Notes: generated by a model from the letters alone, not told the origin. A stretch of DNA of 64,000 nt from Pseudoips prasinana (GCA_951640165.1 OX621236.1:28078948-28142947), one strand, 5' to 3'. Numbered from the stretch's first letter, positions 60,201-63,102 are shown. Program-made: numbers and translations.

Positions 60201-61336
60201 ACCCTAACACTAGGGTCACCATTGACTTATGACAAGTAATATTCCTGCCCTGCCCTAATTACAGTTTCTTCTATTTGTACTTTAACCCATATATAGAAGT
60301 TATTAAGCTAATTGTAAAACATTCTCTAAGTGTCAAGTTCATTAAATCTTTGAAGAATACCTATAGGATAAAATCATGTTATTATTTATTATTATATTAT
60401 ATATGTTATTAAATCACATAATTCTTCAAAAAAGTTAAGTATGATTACAAATCAGTTTAGTTATTAAAATTACATTCACAACTTCACATTTACATTCTTA
60501 TGGAAATAAAATTTTCTAGCATACTAGAACCAGTATTCAAAATATAGTCTTCTGAGTGATACTGATGCATATGTAACCTGCAATCAGTGTTCCTTGCAAT
60601 AGATGATTTGTGATAACTGTCCCTTTGATTTTTGTCCATTTATATGCCACAGGTCCCATAAATGGGATGATATACTGAAATGTTGGCACTTATGAGTTTA
60701 AATATTTAATTTAAAATATAGACTGTAAAGTTATGACTGTGCCTAAAATGTTGAGTACTTAAACAAATAAAAGTTATCACATACGGCAATTTTAGTTACA
60801 GTTTATCTCAATAACTGTAGTTCAGTTATTGAGTATACTTGCAATTTGTATAATAATATGTTAATGACATACATTGCACTGTATTTAAACAACAAATACT
60901 GCGAATTCCGATACATAATGCAGTTAGCAAGTTGTGAACAAAACTTACATTTATTTTTCAATTCTGCTAAATGTCGATGTTATTTAAAACTGGTGACTTA
61001 TGATGAGAGGTACTCTTATTCTTATGAATAAGCTACCTACTTAATGTGAATATATTAAAGACCTTGAATTTACCCAACATTCTTAAATAACAATAATTTT
61101 ATTTGCTAAATAACAAAAAACTGAACAACTTTCTACTCCTTGAGTTGTTCTTACGATGTTTTTAATAATTTTTAAGAGAATAATTTTTAACAGTTAGCTT
61201 ATTCATTAACAGACGATGGTAGCAGCTCACTCCATACGTTTACTCATAACAGTAGCTATACAATTTACAATTTGCTAACCGACACGGAATCATAAACGTC
61301 GCAGTCACTTACCCAAAGCTCAATACCCCAATTCAT
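141..61336 (-). CDS. Cip4: Cip4/Toca F-BAR adaptor gene, 5' part (six coding exons, partial)
   Basis: The coding parts are 61313-61336, 8068-8183, 7731-7781, 7483-7627, 2228-2379 and 141-297, read on the minus strand. All have GT/AG borders and all phases agree, giving 215 residues from the start codon. The product begins MNWGIELW and runs through [64 protein letters not shown] and HVFKQLQ. These are hallmarks of the F-BAR domain of the CIP4/FBP17/Toca-1 family. Family members form curved dimers on PI(4,5)P2 membranes, bind Cdc42-GTP through an HR1 region, and recruit WASP/N-WASP and dynamin through a C-terminal SH3 domain during endocytosis and actin remodelling. The remaining F-BAR, HR1 and SH3 parts are outside the window. 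The family is seen in the sequence; the orthologue name is inferred, since insects usually have one member. FCHSD/Nwk or Fes fit less well. Confidence 0.93.
1442..1517. repeat. Perfect palindrome, 36 bp arms
   Basis: Bases 1442-1477 are the exact reverse complement of 1482-1517, with a 4-base TAAT loop. It stops 5 bases before a second perfect palindrome. It could be a foldback element, the end of a MITE, or hairpin-templated DNA. Confidence 0.95.
1523..1564. repeat. Perfect palindrome, 19 bp arms
   Basis: Bases 1523-1541 pair exactly with 1546-1564, again around a TAAT loop. The GACA run (about 1563-1583) follows directly. Confidence 0.95.
1563..1583. repeat. (GACA)n microsatellite
   Basis: About five GACA units between the palindrome and the tail side of a 5S-like SINE copy. 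Confidence 0.85.
1624..1808 (-). mobile_element. 5S rRNA-like SINE, copy 1 (5'-truncated)
   Basis: Minus-strand reading holds the box-C-like stretch GATGGGTGACCGCC, then the shared body (CTCCGTGCTTCGGAGGGCAC, GGTCCCGGTT) and a tail ATAAGTAAGTAA. The A-box half of the 5S-like head is missing. Body matches the copies at 45975-46195 and 28133-28361. Confidence 0.75.
2228..2379 (-). CDS. Cip4: Cip4 coding exon 5
   Basis: Encodes [38 protein letters not shown] and [12 protein letters not shown], plus AG of a Ser codon. Acceptor TTTGCAG|CAAC, donor CTGAG|GTGATT. This is the long coiled helix 2-3 of the F-BAR domain. It is markedly more GC-rich than its surroundings, which makes the opposite strand look open (2204-2389); that plus-strand ORF is a shadow. 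Confidence 0.95.
2785..3545 (+). pseudogene. Decayed Tc1-like DNA transposase
   Basis: With several in-frame stops and frame changes, the plus strand still reads as a Tc1-group transposase: [20 protein letters not shown] near the front, then [41 protein letters not shown] and D-T-N-P-I-E-H-V. These correspond to the F-S-D-E, Q-D-N-x-x-(P/R)-H and D-L-N-P-I-E-H blocks around the DDE catalytic residues. The Asp of the first block is displaced (SED for SDE). It cannot encode an active enzyme. Terminal repeats were not located. Confidence 0.85.
5340..5420. repeat. Three tandem ~30 bp units
   Basis: The unit 'cacatagactaaatcaaaga' recurs three times with short variable joins (aggaacacac / ggatcactca). 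It is likely a small minisatellite. Confidence 0.9.
5489..5529. repeat. Perfect hairpin, 18 bp arms
   Basis: 5489-5506 pairs exactly with 5512-5529 (CCGGTAAGAG... arms) around a 5-base loop. Confidence 0.95.
5862..5970. repeat. (GT)n-rich low-complexity tract
   Basis: Imperfect GT repeats with GGTGTG variants, inside the 3' untranslated part of the LINE. Confidence 0.95.
5977..7236 (-). pseudogene. Non-LTR retrotransposon reverse transcriptase, C-terminal part
   Basis: A 419-residue frame with RT motifs in order: [10 protein letters not shown] (motif A, residues 45-54), [18 protein letters not shown] (motif B, 103-120) and [10 protein letters not shown] (motif C with the catalytic YADD, 134-143). 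Near its start (about 7224-7240), a poly-A run on the coding strand breaks the frame: the preceding [17 protein letters not shown] lies in another frame, so the Met is not a true start. The N-terminal endonuclease and the first RT blocks are absent, so it is a dead fragment. The clade (Jockey/CR1-like) is not decided. Confidence 0.9.
7483..7627 (-). CDS. Cip4: Cip4 coding exon 4
   Basis: Encodes [36 protein letters not shown] and [12 protein letters not shown]. Acceptor TTTTTCCAG|ATAC, donor AAAG|GTAAGG. It begins by completing Gln (CA+A) and ends in phase 0. The D-(F/L)-A-G-Q-R-E-V-V-(A/S)-E and L-R-E-E-R-K blocks are conserved in the F-BAR helices of this family. Confidence 0.95.
7628..7730 (-). 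other. Cip4 intron 3
   Basis: 103 bp, GTAAGT to TTTCCAG, with a pyrimidine-rich 3' end. Confidence 0.92.
7731..7781 (-). CDS. Cip4: Cip4 coding exon 3 (51 bp)
   Basis: A small exon that completes the split Arg, then encodes [16 protein letters not shown] and ends with CA of a Gln codon. Acceptor TTTCAG|GAGG, donor TACCA|GTAAGT. The R-L-V-K-N-Y-Q-P-K-(K/R)-K-E-E block is a strong CIP4/Toca signature. It is missed by ORF finders because of its length. Confidence 0.94.
7782..8067 (-). other. Cip4 intron 2
   Basis: 286 bp, GTGAAT to TTTCAG. No repeats recognised. Confidence 0.92.
8068..8183 (-). CDS. Cip4: Cip4 coding exon 2
   Basis: Encodes 38 full codons plus AG, starting [16 protein letters not shown] and ending EYAGKL. 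Acceptor TTTCAG|GAT, donor CTCAG|GTGAAT. This is helix 1 of the F-BAR domain, with the conserved [15 protein letters not shown] block. It joins in phase 2 to the next exon (AG+G = Arg). Confidence 0.95.
11250..11320. repeat. Short dispersed repeat (gcggttttc family)
   Basis: 'gtctttattaagtaggcagt' plus 'aagggcggttttc' here matches 'gtctttattacgtaggaagt' plus 'aagagcggttttt' at 54822-54856, and 'ttattacgcaag' plus 'aaagggcggttttcg' at about 29378-29410. Class unknown. Confidence 0.6.
12619..12688. repeat. 27 bp direct repeat pair
   Basis: 12619-12645 is repeated exactly at 12662-12688, with a 16-base spacer. Confidence 0.95.
14382..14565 (-). repeat. Lepidopteran dispersed repeat, 'tttataatattagtaggat' family
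   Basis: Starts 'atcctactaataatataaat' and contains 'cggaacggatttcgatgaaa' and 'gcgggtgaagccgcggggc'. This is a very common lepidopteran repeat module. I leave its class open. Confidence 0.65.
14624..14883 (+). mobile_element. tRNA-derived SINE with poly(A) tail
   Basis: Starts with a tRNA-like head (gcctggttagtgctcctgcc, A-box-like; gggttctaatcccgg, B-box-like) and ends in a long A run. A second copy at 31231-31487 matches it almost base for base over about 220 bp, including 'ggtacccatagtacaagctt'. The head is a pol III promoter relic, not a working tRNA. Confidence 0.85.
14884..16215. other. Intron tract, nothing recognised
   Basis: AT-rich. Frames at 15555-15785 and 15692-15988 have no splice or protein-family support. 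Confidence 0.55.
16216..16330 (+). repeat. Lepidopteran dispersed repeat fragment
   Basis: Contains 'gagccccgcggttttacccg', then 'gcctatatgttgaccc'. It belongs with the modules at 19255-19440 and 47665-48015. Confidence 0.55.
17085..17235 (+). repeat. Lepidopteran dispersed repeat fragment
   Basis: Contains 'caaagtttcatcaaaatccg', 'cggtagtttttgcg' and ends near 'aatttataatacc'. Same family as 14382-14565 in the other orientation. Confidence 0.6.
17905..18000. promoter_or_regulatory. Candidate enhancer: AP-1, E-box, CRE and AP-1 cluster
   Basis: Within 69 bases there are TGAGTCA (17917-17923), CACGTG (17922-17927), TGACGTCA (17929-17936) and TGACTCA (17979-17985), all exact consensus sites for AP-1, bHLH/Max-type and CREB/ATF factors. 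Between them lies a GC-rich stretch with GGGGTG and CACCCC. It is inside intron 1, about 43 kb from the Cip4 start. Motif identity is direct; enhancer function is inference. Confidence 0.5.
18011..19250. other. Intron tract, nothing firm
   Basis: AT-rich. Around 18120-18260 is a decayed repeat piece (ggcggaatggattaccatga) resembling 39660-39690. No exon. Confidence 0.55.
19255..19440 (+). repeat. Lepidopteran dispersed repeat fragment
   Basis: Ends with 'cgcctttataatattagtag', the family's usual terminus, after 'cataccaaattttaatgaaa'. Confidence 0.65.
19965..20325. promoter_or_regulatory. CpG-rich block in intron 1, possible alternative promoter
   Basis: A sharply bounded island rich in CG dinucleotides (for example cgcgccgcgccgcgccgc, gcgatgcggtgcacgcggtg) in AT-rich surroundings. 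Several overlapping frames are open on both strands because stops are rare in GC-rich DNA, so none is called a gene. Promoter or first-exon use for Cip4 or another transcript is possible. No clean donor or start codon context singles out an exon. Confidence 0.35.
20330..21255. other. Intron tract, nothing recognised
   Basis: AT-rich, no exon-like frame. Confidence 0.6.
21259..21385. mobile_element. TA-flanked MITE, copy 1
   Basis: 127 bp with imperfect terminal inverted repeats. The right end is the reverse complement of CAGACGCCAACACATC, and inner parts carry 'agctaccccaatctgtcaaa'. It is flanked by TA on both sides, as expected for Tc1/mariner-type target duplication. The left end has lost part of the repeat. 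Siblings: 42665-42799 and 48611-48745. Confidence 0.85.
22281..22412. repeat. Degenerate GCATGC/TGCTTGCA-rich repeat
   Basis: Dozens of bases built from variants of 'atgctgc', 'gcctgcttgcacg' and 'cttgtttccatgct', partly direct and partly inverted (gcatgctttaagcaagc). Looks like a decayed minisatellite; frames running through it are low complexity. Confidence 0.75.
22670..22765 (+). mobile_element. 5S rRNA-like SINE, copy 2 (body fragment)
   Basis: Retains the body blocks ctccgtgcttcggagggcac, 'gtcggtcccg' and 'aagctatgttagaggcct'. The 5S-like head is lost. Confidence 0.65.
22766..23845. other. Intron tract, nothing recognised
   Basis: Small frames at 22835-23020, 23039-23230 and 23444-23671 lack splice support and known motifs. 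Confidence 0.5.
23848..24135 (+). repeat. Lepidopteran interspersed repeat
   Basis: Contains 'taggtcacctcatggtaagt' followed by 'gatcaccgccgcccatggac' and 'actcgcaacaccc', a module I recognise as widespread in moth and butterfly genomes. Class uncertain. Confidence 0.65.
24136..26355. other. Intron tract, nothing recognised
   Basis: Mostly AT-rich. 25015-25420 is slightly more GC-rich, but stops interrupt every frame. Confidence 0.5.
26358..26534 (-). mobile_element. tRNA-derived SINE
   Basis: On the minus strand the head holds an A-box (TGGCGCAGCGG) and a perfect B-box (GGGTTCGAGTCCC), then 'atttgtgtgacccagaaata' and 'gtaccccgcgacacagg'. The head is tRNA-like but is followed by SINE body, so it is not a working tRNA gene. 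A decayed relative is at about 53770-53890. Confidence 0.85.
26535..27150. other. Intron tract, nothing recognised
   Basis: AT-rich, no exon. Confidence 0.6.
27153..27555 (-). mobile_element. LINE 3' end with decayed C-terminal coding
   Basis: Minus strand reads [19 protein letters not shown] then [10 protein letters not shown], later [11 protein letters not shown], matching the (R/E)[21 protein letters not shown]...DGRWGxKVLEW tail that I know from lepidopteran RTE-like LINEs. Stops and frameshifts interrupt it. The last part (27153-27215) is the 3' end 'cagccgaaaga...', also at 58357-58442. Confidence 0.85.
27635..27833 (+). mobile_element. 5S rRNA-like SINE, copy 3
   Basis: Head 'ctcaccggtccgtaagtgat' then 'cagcgaggttaagcaacta' matches the 5S rRNA A-box region. 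A deletion removes the C-box part (about 40 bases compared with 28133-28361). Body and tail (gataagtaagta) are present. Confidence 0.85.
28133..28361 (+). mobile_element. 5S rRNA-like SINE, copy 4 (near full length)
   Basis: The first ~75 bases line up with 5S rRNA: 'gaggttaagcaac' (box A region), a GGC TCGCGG spacer, then 'gatgggtgaccg' (box C). A ~150-base body follows, with 'gtcggtcccggttgtagcca', 'gccatgtcagaggcctaatg' and 'gacactagggtaaccact', ending 'agaagtaagta'. Only ~300 bp from copy 3, same orientation. Confidence 0.88.
28370..29720. other. Intron tract, little recognised
   Basis: Includes a short GC-rich patch at 29080-29190 (gcgccggccggccggtcg) and a dispersed-repeat piece near 29305-29430. 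No exon. Confidence 0.5.
29724..29812. repeat. Nested imperfect hairpin
   Basis: Outer arms 29724-29739 and 29797-29812 are exact reverse complements (16 bp). Inner arms 29755-29765 and 29778-29788 (ttttttggact/agtccaaaaaa) are exact (11 bp). Likely foldback or MITE remnant. Confidence 0.9.
29820..31225. other. Intron tract, nothing recognised
   Basis: AT-rich; frames at 29732-30076 and 30710-30997 have no support. Confidence 0.55.
31231..31487 (+). mobile_element. tRNA-derived SINE, second copy
   Basis: Near-identical to 14624-14865: head 'gctcctgcctacgaagctgg' and B-box-like 'gggttcgaatcccg', body with 'ggtacccatagtacaagctt', and an A/T-rich (tta)n-type tail. The better B-box suggests less decay than the first copy. 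Confidence 0.88.
31490..33485. other. Intron tract, weak repeat only
   Basis: 32650-32780 (gagcaaaaaacgaaac, then gagctc) resembles 41870-41910, so both may be copies of one repeat. No exon. Confidence 0.5.
33490..33725 (+). mobile_element. Decayed tRNA-derived SINE-like element
   Basis: Begins 'ggctcgttagtctagcggta' (A-box-like) and 'gttgattcaaattttgg' (degenerate B-box), followed by 'cacccggcatctcaccgttc'. tRNA-like only in its first 70 bases. Confidence 0.6.
33730..35990. other. Intron tract, nothing recognised
   Basis: AT-rich. The 34738-34974 reverse frame is probably repeat-derived (a similar 'atcagggggtagagtcagcc' element occurs near 40540). Confidence 0.5.
35995..36154. mobile_element. 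MITE, 160 bp, ~26 bp terminal inverted repeats
   Basis: Left end taagagcctgtgcacaccac pairs with the right end (reverse complement of ggtgtgcacaggttctta) with one mismatch, and the match continues into 'gttttt/aaaac'. The interior is GC-rich (ttaagcgcgccgttgacgcg). No clear target duplication, so the superfamily is open. Confidence 0.85.
36160..38745. other. Intron tract, nothing recognised
   Basis: AT-rich; the 37356-37547 and 37920-38186 frames look like chance. Confidence 0.55.
38751..38826. repeat. Near-perfect palindrome, 32 bp arms
   Basis: 38751-38782 pairs with 38795-38826 with one mismatch, around a 12-base loop. Confidence 0.95.
39538..39585. repeat. Near-perfect palindrome, 20 bp arms
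   Basis: 39538-39557 pairs with 39566-39585 with one mismatch, around 8 bases. Confidence 0.95.
39590..42660. other. Intron tract, weak repeats only
   Basis: Holds a possible repeat at 41760-41990 and a small GC-rich spot at 41615-41645 (gtgcgcacgcgccgcgcgga). The 40483-40827 frame has no family features. Confidence 0.5.
42665..42799. mobile_element. TA-flanked MITE, copy 2
   Basis: 135 bp. The ends CAGACGCCAGCACATC and its reverse complement are exact, inner arms continue through 'agctaccccc/ggggtagct', and both sides carry TA. The middle 'gaaagtgaaccttacgcttt' is shared with copies 1 and 3. Confidence 0.93.
42800..43305. other. Intron tract, nothing recognised
   Basis: AT-rich, no exon. 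Confidence 0.6.
43311..43394. repeat. Short element with GCGGGATCA ends
   Basis: 84 bp from 'gcgggatcatcccactacaa' to 'ggtcaactgatcccgc', with 9-10 bp inverted ends. Related pieces are at 44050-44062 and 51438-51680. Confidence 0.6.
43999..44042. repeat. Exact 22 bp tandem duplication
   Basis: The unit running 43999-44020 (agtcaaccgatcacgctgg...) is repeated at 44021-44042; 'gcgggatcaa' follows shortly after. Confidence 0.95.
44692..44890 (+). mobile_element. tRNA-derived SINE, divergent
   Basis: Perfect B-box-like 'gggttcgattcccacc' after 'gcgcaggtcgt', then 'agtacaagctctgtttagtt' as in the 14624 and 31231 elements. Confidence 0.8.
44895..45715. other. Intron tract, nothing recognised
   Basis: AT-rich. 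The 131-codon plus frame at 45478-45873 is low complexity and crosses a palindrome. Confidence 0.55.
45721..45774. repeat. Palindrome with 13 bp perfect outer arms
   Basis: 45721-45733 pairs exactly with 45762-45774 (cttatcgatgaat); an inner tcatat/atatga pair continues it. Confidence 0.9.
45975..46195 (-). mobile_element. 5S rRNA-like SINE, copy 5 (near full length)
   Basis: On the minus strand it begins CTCTCACCGGTCCG, AGGTTAAACAAC, then CCATAGATGGGTGACCGCC, very close to the 5S rRNA box A and box C regions. The body follows (GGTCCCGGTTGTAGCC, GCCATGTCAGAGG), ending ACGATAAGTAAG. Confidence 0.88.
46200..47660. other. Intron tract, nothing recognised
   Basis: A slightly GC-rich patch at 46920-47035 (gcggtcccgcttattctgg) may be repeat-derived; otherwise AT-rich. 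Confidence 0.5.
47665..48015 (+). repeat. Two adjoining lepidopteran dispersed repeat fragments
   Basis: 47665-47770 has 'ccggtttcacccgggtt' and ends 'ttataatattaataggat'. 47850-48015 has 'aagtttcattaaaatccatt' and 'tgagtagtttttatgtgaaa', a (tcca)n run and a similar end. Confidence 0.7.
48025..48076. repeat. Exact 26 bp tandem duplication
   Basis: 48025-48050 is repeated exactly at 48051-48076 (unit starts atatagtaggatattctgcg). Confidence 0.95.
48611..48745. mobile_element. TA-flanked MITE, copy 3
   Basis: 135 bp. CAGACGCCAGCACATTTAGC at the left, its imperfect reverse complement at the right, flanked by TA. Same length as copy 2 and nearly the same interior. Confidence 0.93.
48908..49030 (+). 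mobile_element. LINE 3' fragment
   Basis: Plus strand holds 'tctcgagtggcgaccatgaa' then 'gaaatggacatctttcgact' and 'gatatgataatgatga', the 3' end of the LINE family also seen at 27153-27555. Confidence 0.75.
49035..50690. other. Intron tract, little recognised
   Basis: 50105-50185 is a fragment of the common dispersed repeat (tcaaaatcagttaagcggtt, tttcgcatttataacattc). No exon. Confidence 0.5.
50697..50970. repeat. Two diverged direct repeats of ~110 bp
   Basis: 50706-50795 and 50840-50965 share 'gaagccaa', 'gcgca-tgacacctaattac' and 'tgtcactaacattgaattta' in the same order, with a 21-base insertion in the second. Confidence 0.8.
51080..51340 (+). mobile_element. LINE 3' fragment with C-terminal codons
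   Basis: Reads ...[37 protein letters not shown] and stop, a C-terminal pattern I know from lepidopteran LINE polyproteins (DRxKWxSVVSAYP-G-A). It ends in a (TATG)n tail (51315-51330), as non-LTR elements often do. Confidence 0.75.
51438..51680. repeat. Repeat related to the GCGGGATCA element
   Basis: Carries 'gatgatcccgcagattgagt' near the start and 'cgggatcagttgaccaagtc' near the end, matching the 43311-43394 element's ends. Confidence 0.55.
52068..52151. repeat. (GATA)n run, LINE-like 3' end and 14 bp hairpin
   Basis: (atag)n at 52068-52083 is followed by 'aatactctttattatacaca', a usual 3' end of lepidopteran LINEs read on the minus strand. 52117-52130 then pairs exactly with 52138-52151. 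Confidence 0.7.
52160..53380. other. Intron tract, weak repeats only
   Basis: 52715-52740 (ggctttcactgcttcactgg) is a recurring short motif, also at about 57385-57405 (inverted) and 44505-44525. No exon. Confidence 0.5.
53383..53610 (+). mobile_element. 5S rRNA-like SINE, copy 6
   Basis: Head 'ttcaccggtctgtaagtgat' and 'aagcaaggttaagcac', then 'atatgggtggccgcc' (degenerate box C). Body ctccgtgcttcagagagcac and 'ccggttg'. Small insertions separate the blocks. Confidence 0.82.
53770..53890 (-). mobile_element. Decayed tRNA-derived SINE
   Basis: Plus strand 'tcgcaggggactttagaaac' and 'cacacaaatacttgtacc' parallel the 26358-26534 element. The tRNA-like head is badly eroded. Confidence 0.55.
53895..54325. 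other. Intron tract, nothing recognised
   Basis: AT-rich, no exon. Confidence 0.6.
54327..54484. repeat. Large foldback, 77 bp arms and 4-base loop
   Basis: 54327-54403 pairs with 54408-54484 with about five mismatches, most near the outer end. The right flank continues with 'ggacgggactttttgtggca', a phrase from a common lepidopteran repeat, so the foldback arose within or from that repeat. Confidence 0.93.
54490..60025. other. Intron tract, mostly unremarkable
   Basis: Contains a repeat piece at 54805-54860 and the LINE 3' end at 58357-58442. From about 57,500 on it is distinctly AT-rich with fewer repeats. Frames at 54858-55106, 56342-56548 and 56904-57211 lack support. Confidence 0.55.
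58357..58442 (-). mobile_element. LINE 3' end fragment
   Basis: Contains 'atcagccgaaagatgtccac' and 'tgctggacaaaggcc', the same 3' end as 27153-27215 and better preserved. Confidence 0.8.
60028..60240 (+). mobile_element. 5S rRNA-like SINE, copy 7
   Basis: Head starts at 'taagttaagcaactaggctc' (box A region), then 'catagatggctgactgcc' (degenerate box C). The body has 'gtcctggttgtagccattag', 'agccatgtcagaggcctaat' and 'cactagggtcacc'. 5' end slightly truncated. Confidence 0.85.
60241..61312. other. 5' end of Cip4 intron 1
   Basis: AT-rich and repeat-poor. The 60846-61031 frame is not supported. Confidence 0.6.
61313..61336 (-). CDS. Cip4: Cip4 coding exon 1 (start codon, 8 codons)
   Basis: This exon encodes MNWGIELW and then meets an ideal donor (TGG|GTAAGT), ending in phase 0. 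The next exon starts DQYDN in phase 0, which rebuilds the W-G-x-E-L-W-D-Q start typical of CIP4/Toca proteins. The ATG sits in an A-rich context (AAAAATGA). The exon is too short for ORF finders and was recognised only from the family's N-terminus plus the donor. A matching spliced cDNA would settle it, because the next exon lies 53 kb away. Confidence 0.88.
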
Positions 61337-61510
61337 TTTTACGGCGATAGAATCCTCACTTACACAAAAAAACACATTGAACCTTCACTAAAACACTATA
61401 GTTGTTAACAGTAATATTACGAAAATATTTCCACTATTAATTTATTTTTTGTCACTACCACCATTTCAAAACACATTCCATAGAAATAAACATGGCTGAC
61501 TGACCTGACA
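61337..61510 (-). promoter_or_regulatory. Likely 5' UTR and core promoter of Cip4
   Basis: DNA just upstream of the Cip4 start codon. An arthropod-type initiator core TCAGT lies on the minus strand at 61499-61503, inside GGTCAGTCAGC. If it is used, the 5' UTR is about 165 bases and contains short upstream ATGs. No TATA box is obvious. The start site is inferred from motif and spacing only. Confidence 0.45.
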
Positions 61511-61675
61511 TTTAGAAAGACTAGCTTTGCAGACTGATTTTGACAGACGGACGGAAGTCATAAAAGTTGCAGTGGAATTGTTTATGGTTGATGTTGCCTG
61601 GTCATGACAATTTGCCTTTATCGGGGAAAAAATTAAAAGAAACTGCACATGTAAAACACTACATTATTAATTGAC

Positions 61676-61681
61676 TTTATT
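61676..61681 (-). terminator. Poly(A) signal of the LRR-like gene
   Basis: AATAAA on the minus strand, 90 bases after the stop. Cleavage would fall near 61655-61665, leaving roughly 150 bp to the likely Cip4 start. Confidence 0.6.
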
Positions 61682-61771
61682 GTAATAAGTATGATTATTC
61701 ATTCTCACAGTAATAAACGCACAAAACGCACTTAAACATTAAATATAAAATTTCAAATTCTAACTCGAAGA

Positions 61772-61876
61772 TTATGAAATAAATATTTTGATGTGCCTTT
61801 GAGAATTATCTGCACTTCGTGGTTGCAGCAACGAGCCATCAGATCCTCGACGTACAAGTGCAGTACGCCGAATTTC
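61772..61876 (-). CDS. LRR-like gene, last coding exon
   Basis: Acceptor TTTTTCCAACTAG|GAA. Encodes EIRRTALVRRGSDGSLLQPR and SADNSQRHIKIFIS with TAA at 61772-61774. It is GC-richer than its flanks and in phase with ...AILEP. Confidence 0.75.
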   Translation of the reverse strand, partial: EIRRTALVRRGSDGSLLQPRSADNSQRHIKIFIS

Positions 61877-63102
61877 CTAGTTGGAAAAATAACATGTTAA
61901 TAATGTCGAGTGCAGAAAGTTCGATTCCTATAAATACTCACTTAAGAAAAGTTTACAGCGCCAGTTTTTTATAGTAATAATATTGTATTTCAAACGGACA
62001 GAACAATTCGGATTTTCTCTATATATCATGCTTACAAGAGCTGATACATTTTAGTACTACAAGTATAATTATTATTTGTCCCGTACACACTATTCTTAAA
62101 AATATTACTATTCATTATGCATTTGATTTCACACTCTTAAAAGTCAATTATGATCATCATATCTCCCCTCTCAATTGATAGAACCGGTGTCCTCCATATT
62201 AAAAACCAACAAACCTATCGGCTACGCATGGGTCTGTAACAATATATTTTAATATAAAATGTTCAAATTACTTTCACTGGTTCCAAAATAGCATGATGAC
62301 TTGATCTTCGTGAAGTTGGTGGACCTGTGATAGATGAAGCACGTGATGATGGCAATGGACTCTGTGGAAAAAATATATCCCTCGTGTATTAAAATTCCTT
62401 GGAAATTACGAGTAATAAAAGTACCGTCCAAATAGATACCTTCAATGCAGGCACAAAACTAAAATCTGATGGTAAGGGTTGTGTCTGTACATTAAATATT
62501 CCTTCTTCCGATGCAACCGATACTATTGAAGGTCGAGCAGATAATTGTTGTGCCAGCAATAGAGGATCGGTGTCTGTAACGTCATAAACAGTTATTTTAA
62601 GTGTAGTTAATATATAATTCATTCTACATTAGTACAAATCTTACCAATATTCATGCATTTAGCAACTCTTTGCGCCTGTACAAGTTTCCCTGCACTTCTT
62701 CTGAATCGTATTCCTTTTTCAGCTTCTCTTTTTAGTCTTTGAGTAGCAGCAGCTGACTCTGCTATGGCTTTTGCCATCGATCCCATACCAGAACGTTTTA
62801 AATTTAAATCAACTATATAACTTAAACAAATGGCGTTGGATAAAGTGTTGTCACATGGCTGAAATTTTACCAAAGTATTTGATCATATCGTGTCCAAACA
62901 AGCCCACAATATTTAATTAAAAACGAAAGAACACATACCGAACCAATATTATTTACACTGATATCTAGAGACCGTAGCGGAGTTTTTACTAATCCGATTG
63001 CTCGCGCAAGCAATTCACCACAGGTTGGAGGATTTTCTGCACTCGTCATCGACCAAACTCCAGCTGGTGGCTTTAGTAGAGGTCCAGGCGTTATTCCACA
63101 TC
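61772..63102 (-). CDS. Unidentified LRR-like protein gene, last five coding exons (partial)
   Basis: Minus-strand exons 62939-63102, 62645-62858, 62440-62573, 62278-62361 and 61772-61876 join in phase to give about 233 C-terminal residues. The first two hold patterns fitting leucine-rich repeats (LRSLDISVNNIG; YIVDLNLKRSGM), then a charged helix (ATQRLKREAEKGIRFRR). The next three form a Ser/Arg/Pro-rich, probably disordered tail (SPLPSSRASSITGPP; EIRRTALVRRGSDG) ending in KIFIS. I do not recognise the protein. Upstream exons are outside the window or were not seen. Coding status is supported by consistent splice phases and codon-like composition. Confidence 0.8.
62278..62361 (-). CDS. LRR-like gene, penultimate exon
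   Basis: Encodes SPLPSSRASSITGPPTSR and RSSHHAILEP. Acceptor TTCCACAG|AGTC, donor CCA|GTGAAA (weak). If the intron is retained the frame reads VKVI and stops at 62263-62265, giving an alternative C-terminus. Confidence 0.75.
62440..62573 (-). CDS. LRR-like gene, third exon in window
   Basis: Completes Asp (G+AC), then TDPLLLAQQLSARPSIVSVA, SEEGIFNVQTQPLPSDFSFV and PALK, phase 0 end. Acceptor GTTACAG|ACAC, donor GAAG|GTATCT. Confidence 0.82.
62645..62858 (-). CDS. LRR-like gene, exon with second LRR and helix
   Basis: Encodes PCDNTLSNAICLSYIVDLNL, KRSGMGSMAKAIAESAAATQ, RLKREAEKGIRFRRSAGK and LVQAQRVAKCMNI plus G. Acceptor TTTCAG|CCATG, donor ATTG|GTAAGA. An alternative acceptor nearer 62812 would break the frame with the preceding exon. 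Confidence 0.8.
62939..63102 (-). CDS. LRR-like gene, exon with first LRR
   Basis: Starts by finishing a codon with GA, then CGITPGPLLKPPAGVWSM, TSAENPPTCGELLARAIG and LVKTPLRSLDISVNNIGS. Acceptor ATTTCAG|GATG, donor TTCG|GTATGT, phase 0 end. L-R-S-L-D-I-S-V-N-N-I fits LxxLxLxxNxL. Confidence 0.82.

Larger units (their letters stand above)
8184..61312 (-). other. Cip4 intron 1 (53,129 bp)
   Basis: Bounded by the GTAAGT donor next to 61313 and the TTTCAG acceptor next to 8183. It makes up 83% of the window and carries nearly all the repeats listed here, plus two candidate control regions (17917-17985 and about 19965-20320). A very long first intron after a tiny first coding exon often means dispersed enhancers or alternative promoters; that is inference here. 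No nested gene with convincing exons was seen. Confidence 0.85.

Noticed and set aside
62812..62858. Acceptor at TATATAG near 62813 for the second LRR exon
   Set aside because: It would shift frame relative to the preceding exon; the TTTCAG acceptor next to 62858 keeps phase.
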